This document shows positions 13,852 through 13,860 of a stretch of 13,860 nucleotides of DNA, one piece after another. Under the pieces are notes generated by a model. It ran no database searches. It had not been told where the DNA came from and was given only the letters and a program-made list of their open reading frames with translations. This DNA is from an uncultured Eubacteriales bacterium (GTDB lineage: Bacteria > Bacillota > Clostridia > Oscillospirales > CAG-272). The stretch spans positions 1 to 13,860 of the forward strand of contig URPL01000037.1 in NCBI GenBank assembly GCA_900549725.1. The letters run 5' to 3'. Position numbers and translations under genes: made by a program. The first letter of the stretch is position 1, and every line of letters begins with the position of its first letter.

Positions 13852-13860
13852 GCAGGGTAT
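13786..13860. other. Non-recombinase sequence joined to the recombinase gene
   Basis: From 13786 to the window end, the sequence no longer encodes the conserved recombinase N-terminus in any minus-strand frame. It is open in the recombinase frame and in a second minus frame, and also in one plus frame, so it cannot be assigned. It may be flanking DNA joined by deletion, insertion, inversion or assembly. Confidence 0.5.

Overview
The window looks like a chromosomal piece from an uncultured or gut-type member of Clostridia (Bacillota), with an Oscillospiraceae-like flavour. The pointers are strong AGGAGG ribosome sites, near-consensus sigma-A promoters, a moderately GC-rich coding style, clostridial-type chorismate synthase and DAHP synthase motifs, and a TnpX/TndX-type large serine recombinase with a DUF4368-like end. 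The genus cannot be fixed from sequence reading alone.

Left region (1-2510): a plus-strand Na+/phosphate cotransporter fused to a PhoU-like tail, closed by a strong hairpin terminator that probably also serves the converging minus-strand unit. That unit has a near-perfect promoter with a palindrome on its start site. It leads into a small gene whose reading frame is broken once, in a T-rich stretch.

Centre (2475-10824, minus strand): a compact aromatic amino acid operon read right to left: pheA, aroB, aroC, aroE-aroK fusion, aroQ, aroA, tyrA, aroF. It starts from a consensus promoter (TTGACA, 18 bp, TATAAT) and ends at an 11-bp-stem terminator. Together the enzymes run from erythrose-4-phosphate plus PEP (AroF) through dehydroquinate (AroB), dehydroshikimate (AroQ), shikimate and shikimate-3-phosphate (AroE-AroK), EPSP (AroA) and chorismate (AroC). 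The branches are prephenate and phenylpyruvate (PheA) and 4-hydroxyphenylpyruvate (TyrA). Only the final transaminase is missing. The first enzyme is encoded last. Most genes overlap or nearly touch, which suggests translational coupling. Several naive longest ORFs carry false N-terminal extensions; I give the trimmed starts.

Right region (10825-12231, plus strand): an extended -10 promoter drives a 210-residue helical protein that I do not recognise, followed by two tandem terminators. Next come a C10 tract, a consensus promoter, two tRNA-Leu genes (GAG and CAG anticodons) and their terminator.

Far right (12232-13860, minus strand): a large serine recombinase, probably one end of an integrative element sitting behind the tRNA-Leu pair. 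Its homology stops abruptly at 13785, and the catalytic-serine part is replaced by unrelated sequence, so it looks truncated or rearranged. I saw no CRISPR array, rRNA, plasmid origin or toxin/defence cassette. The most unusual items are the AroE-AroK fusion, the chimeric recombinase end, and the small frame-broken gene with its own regulated-looking promoter.
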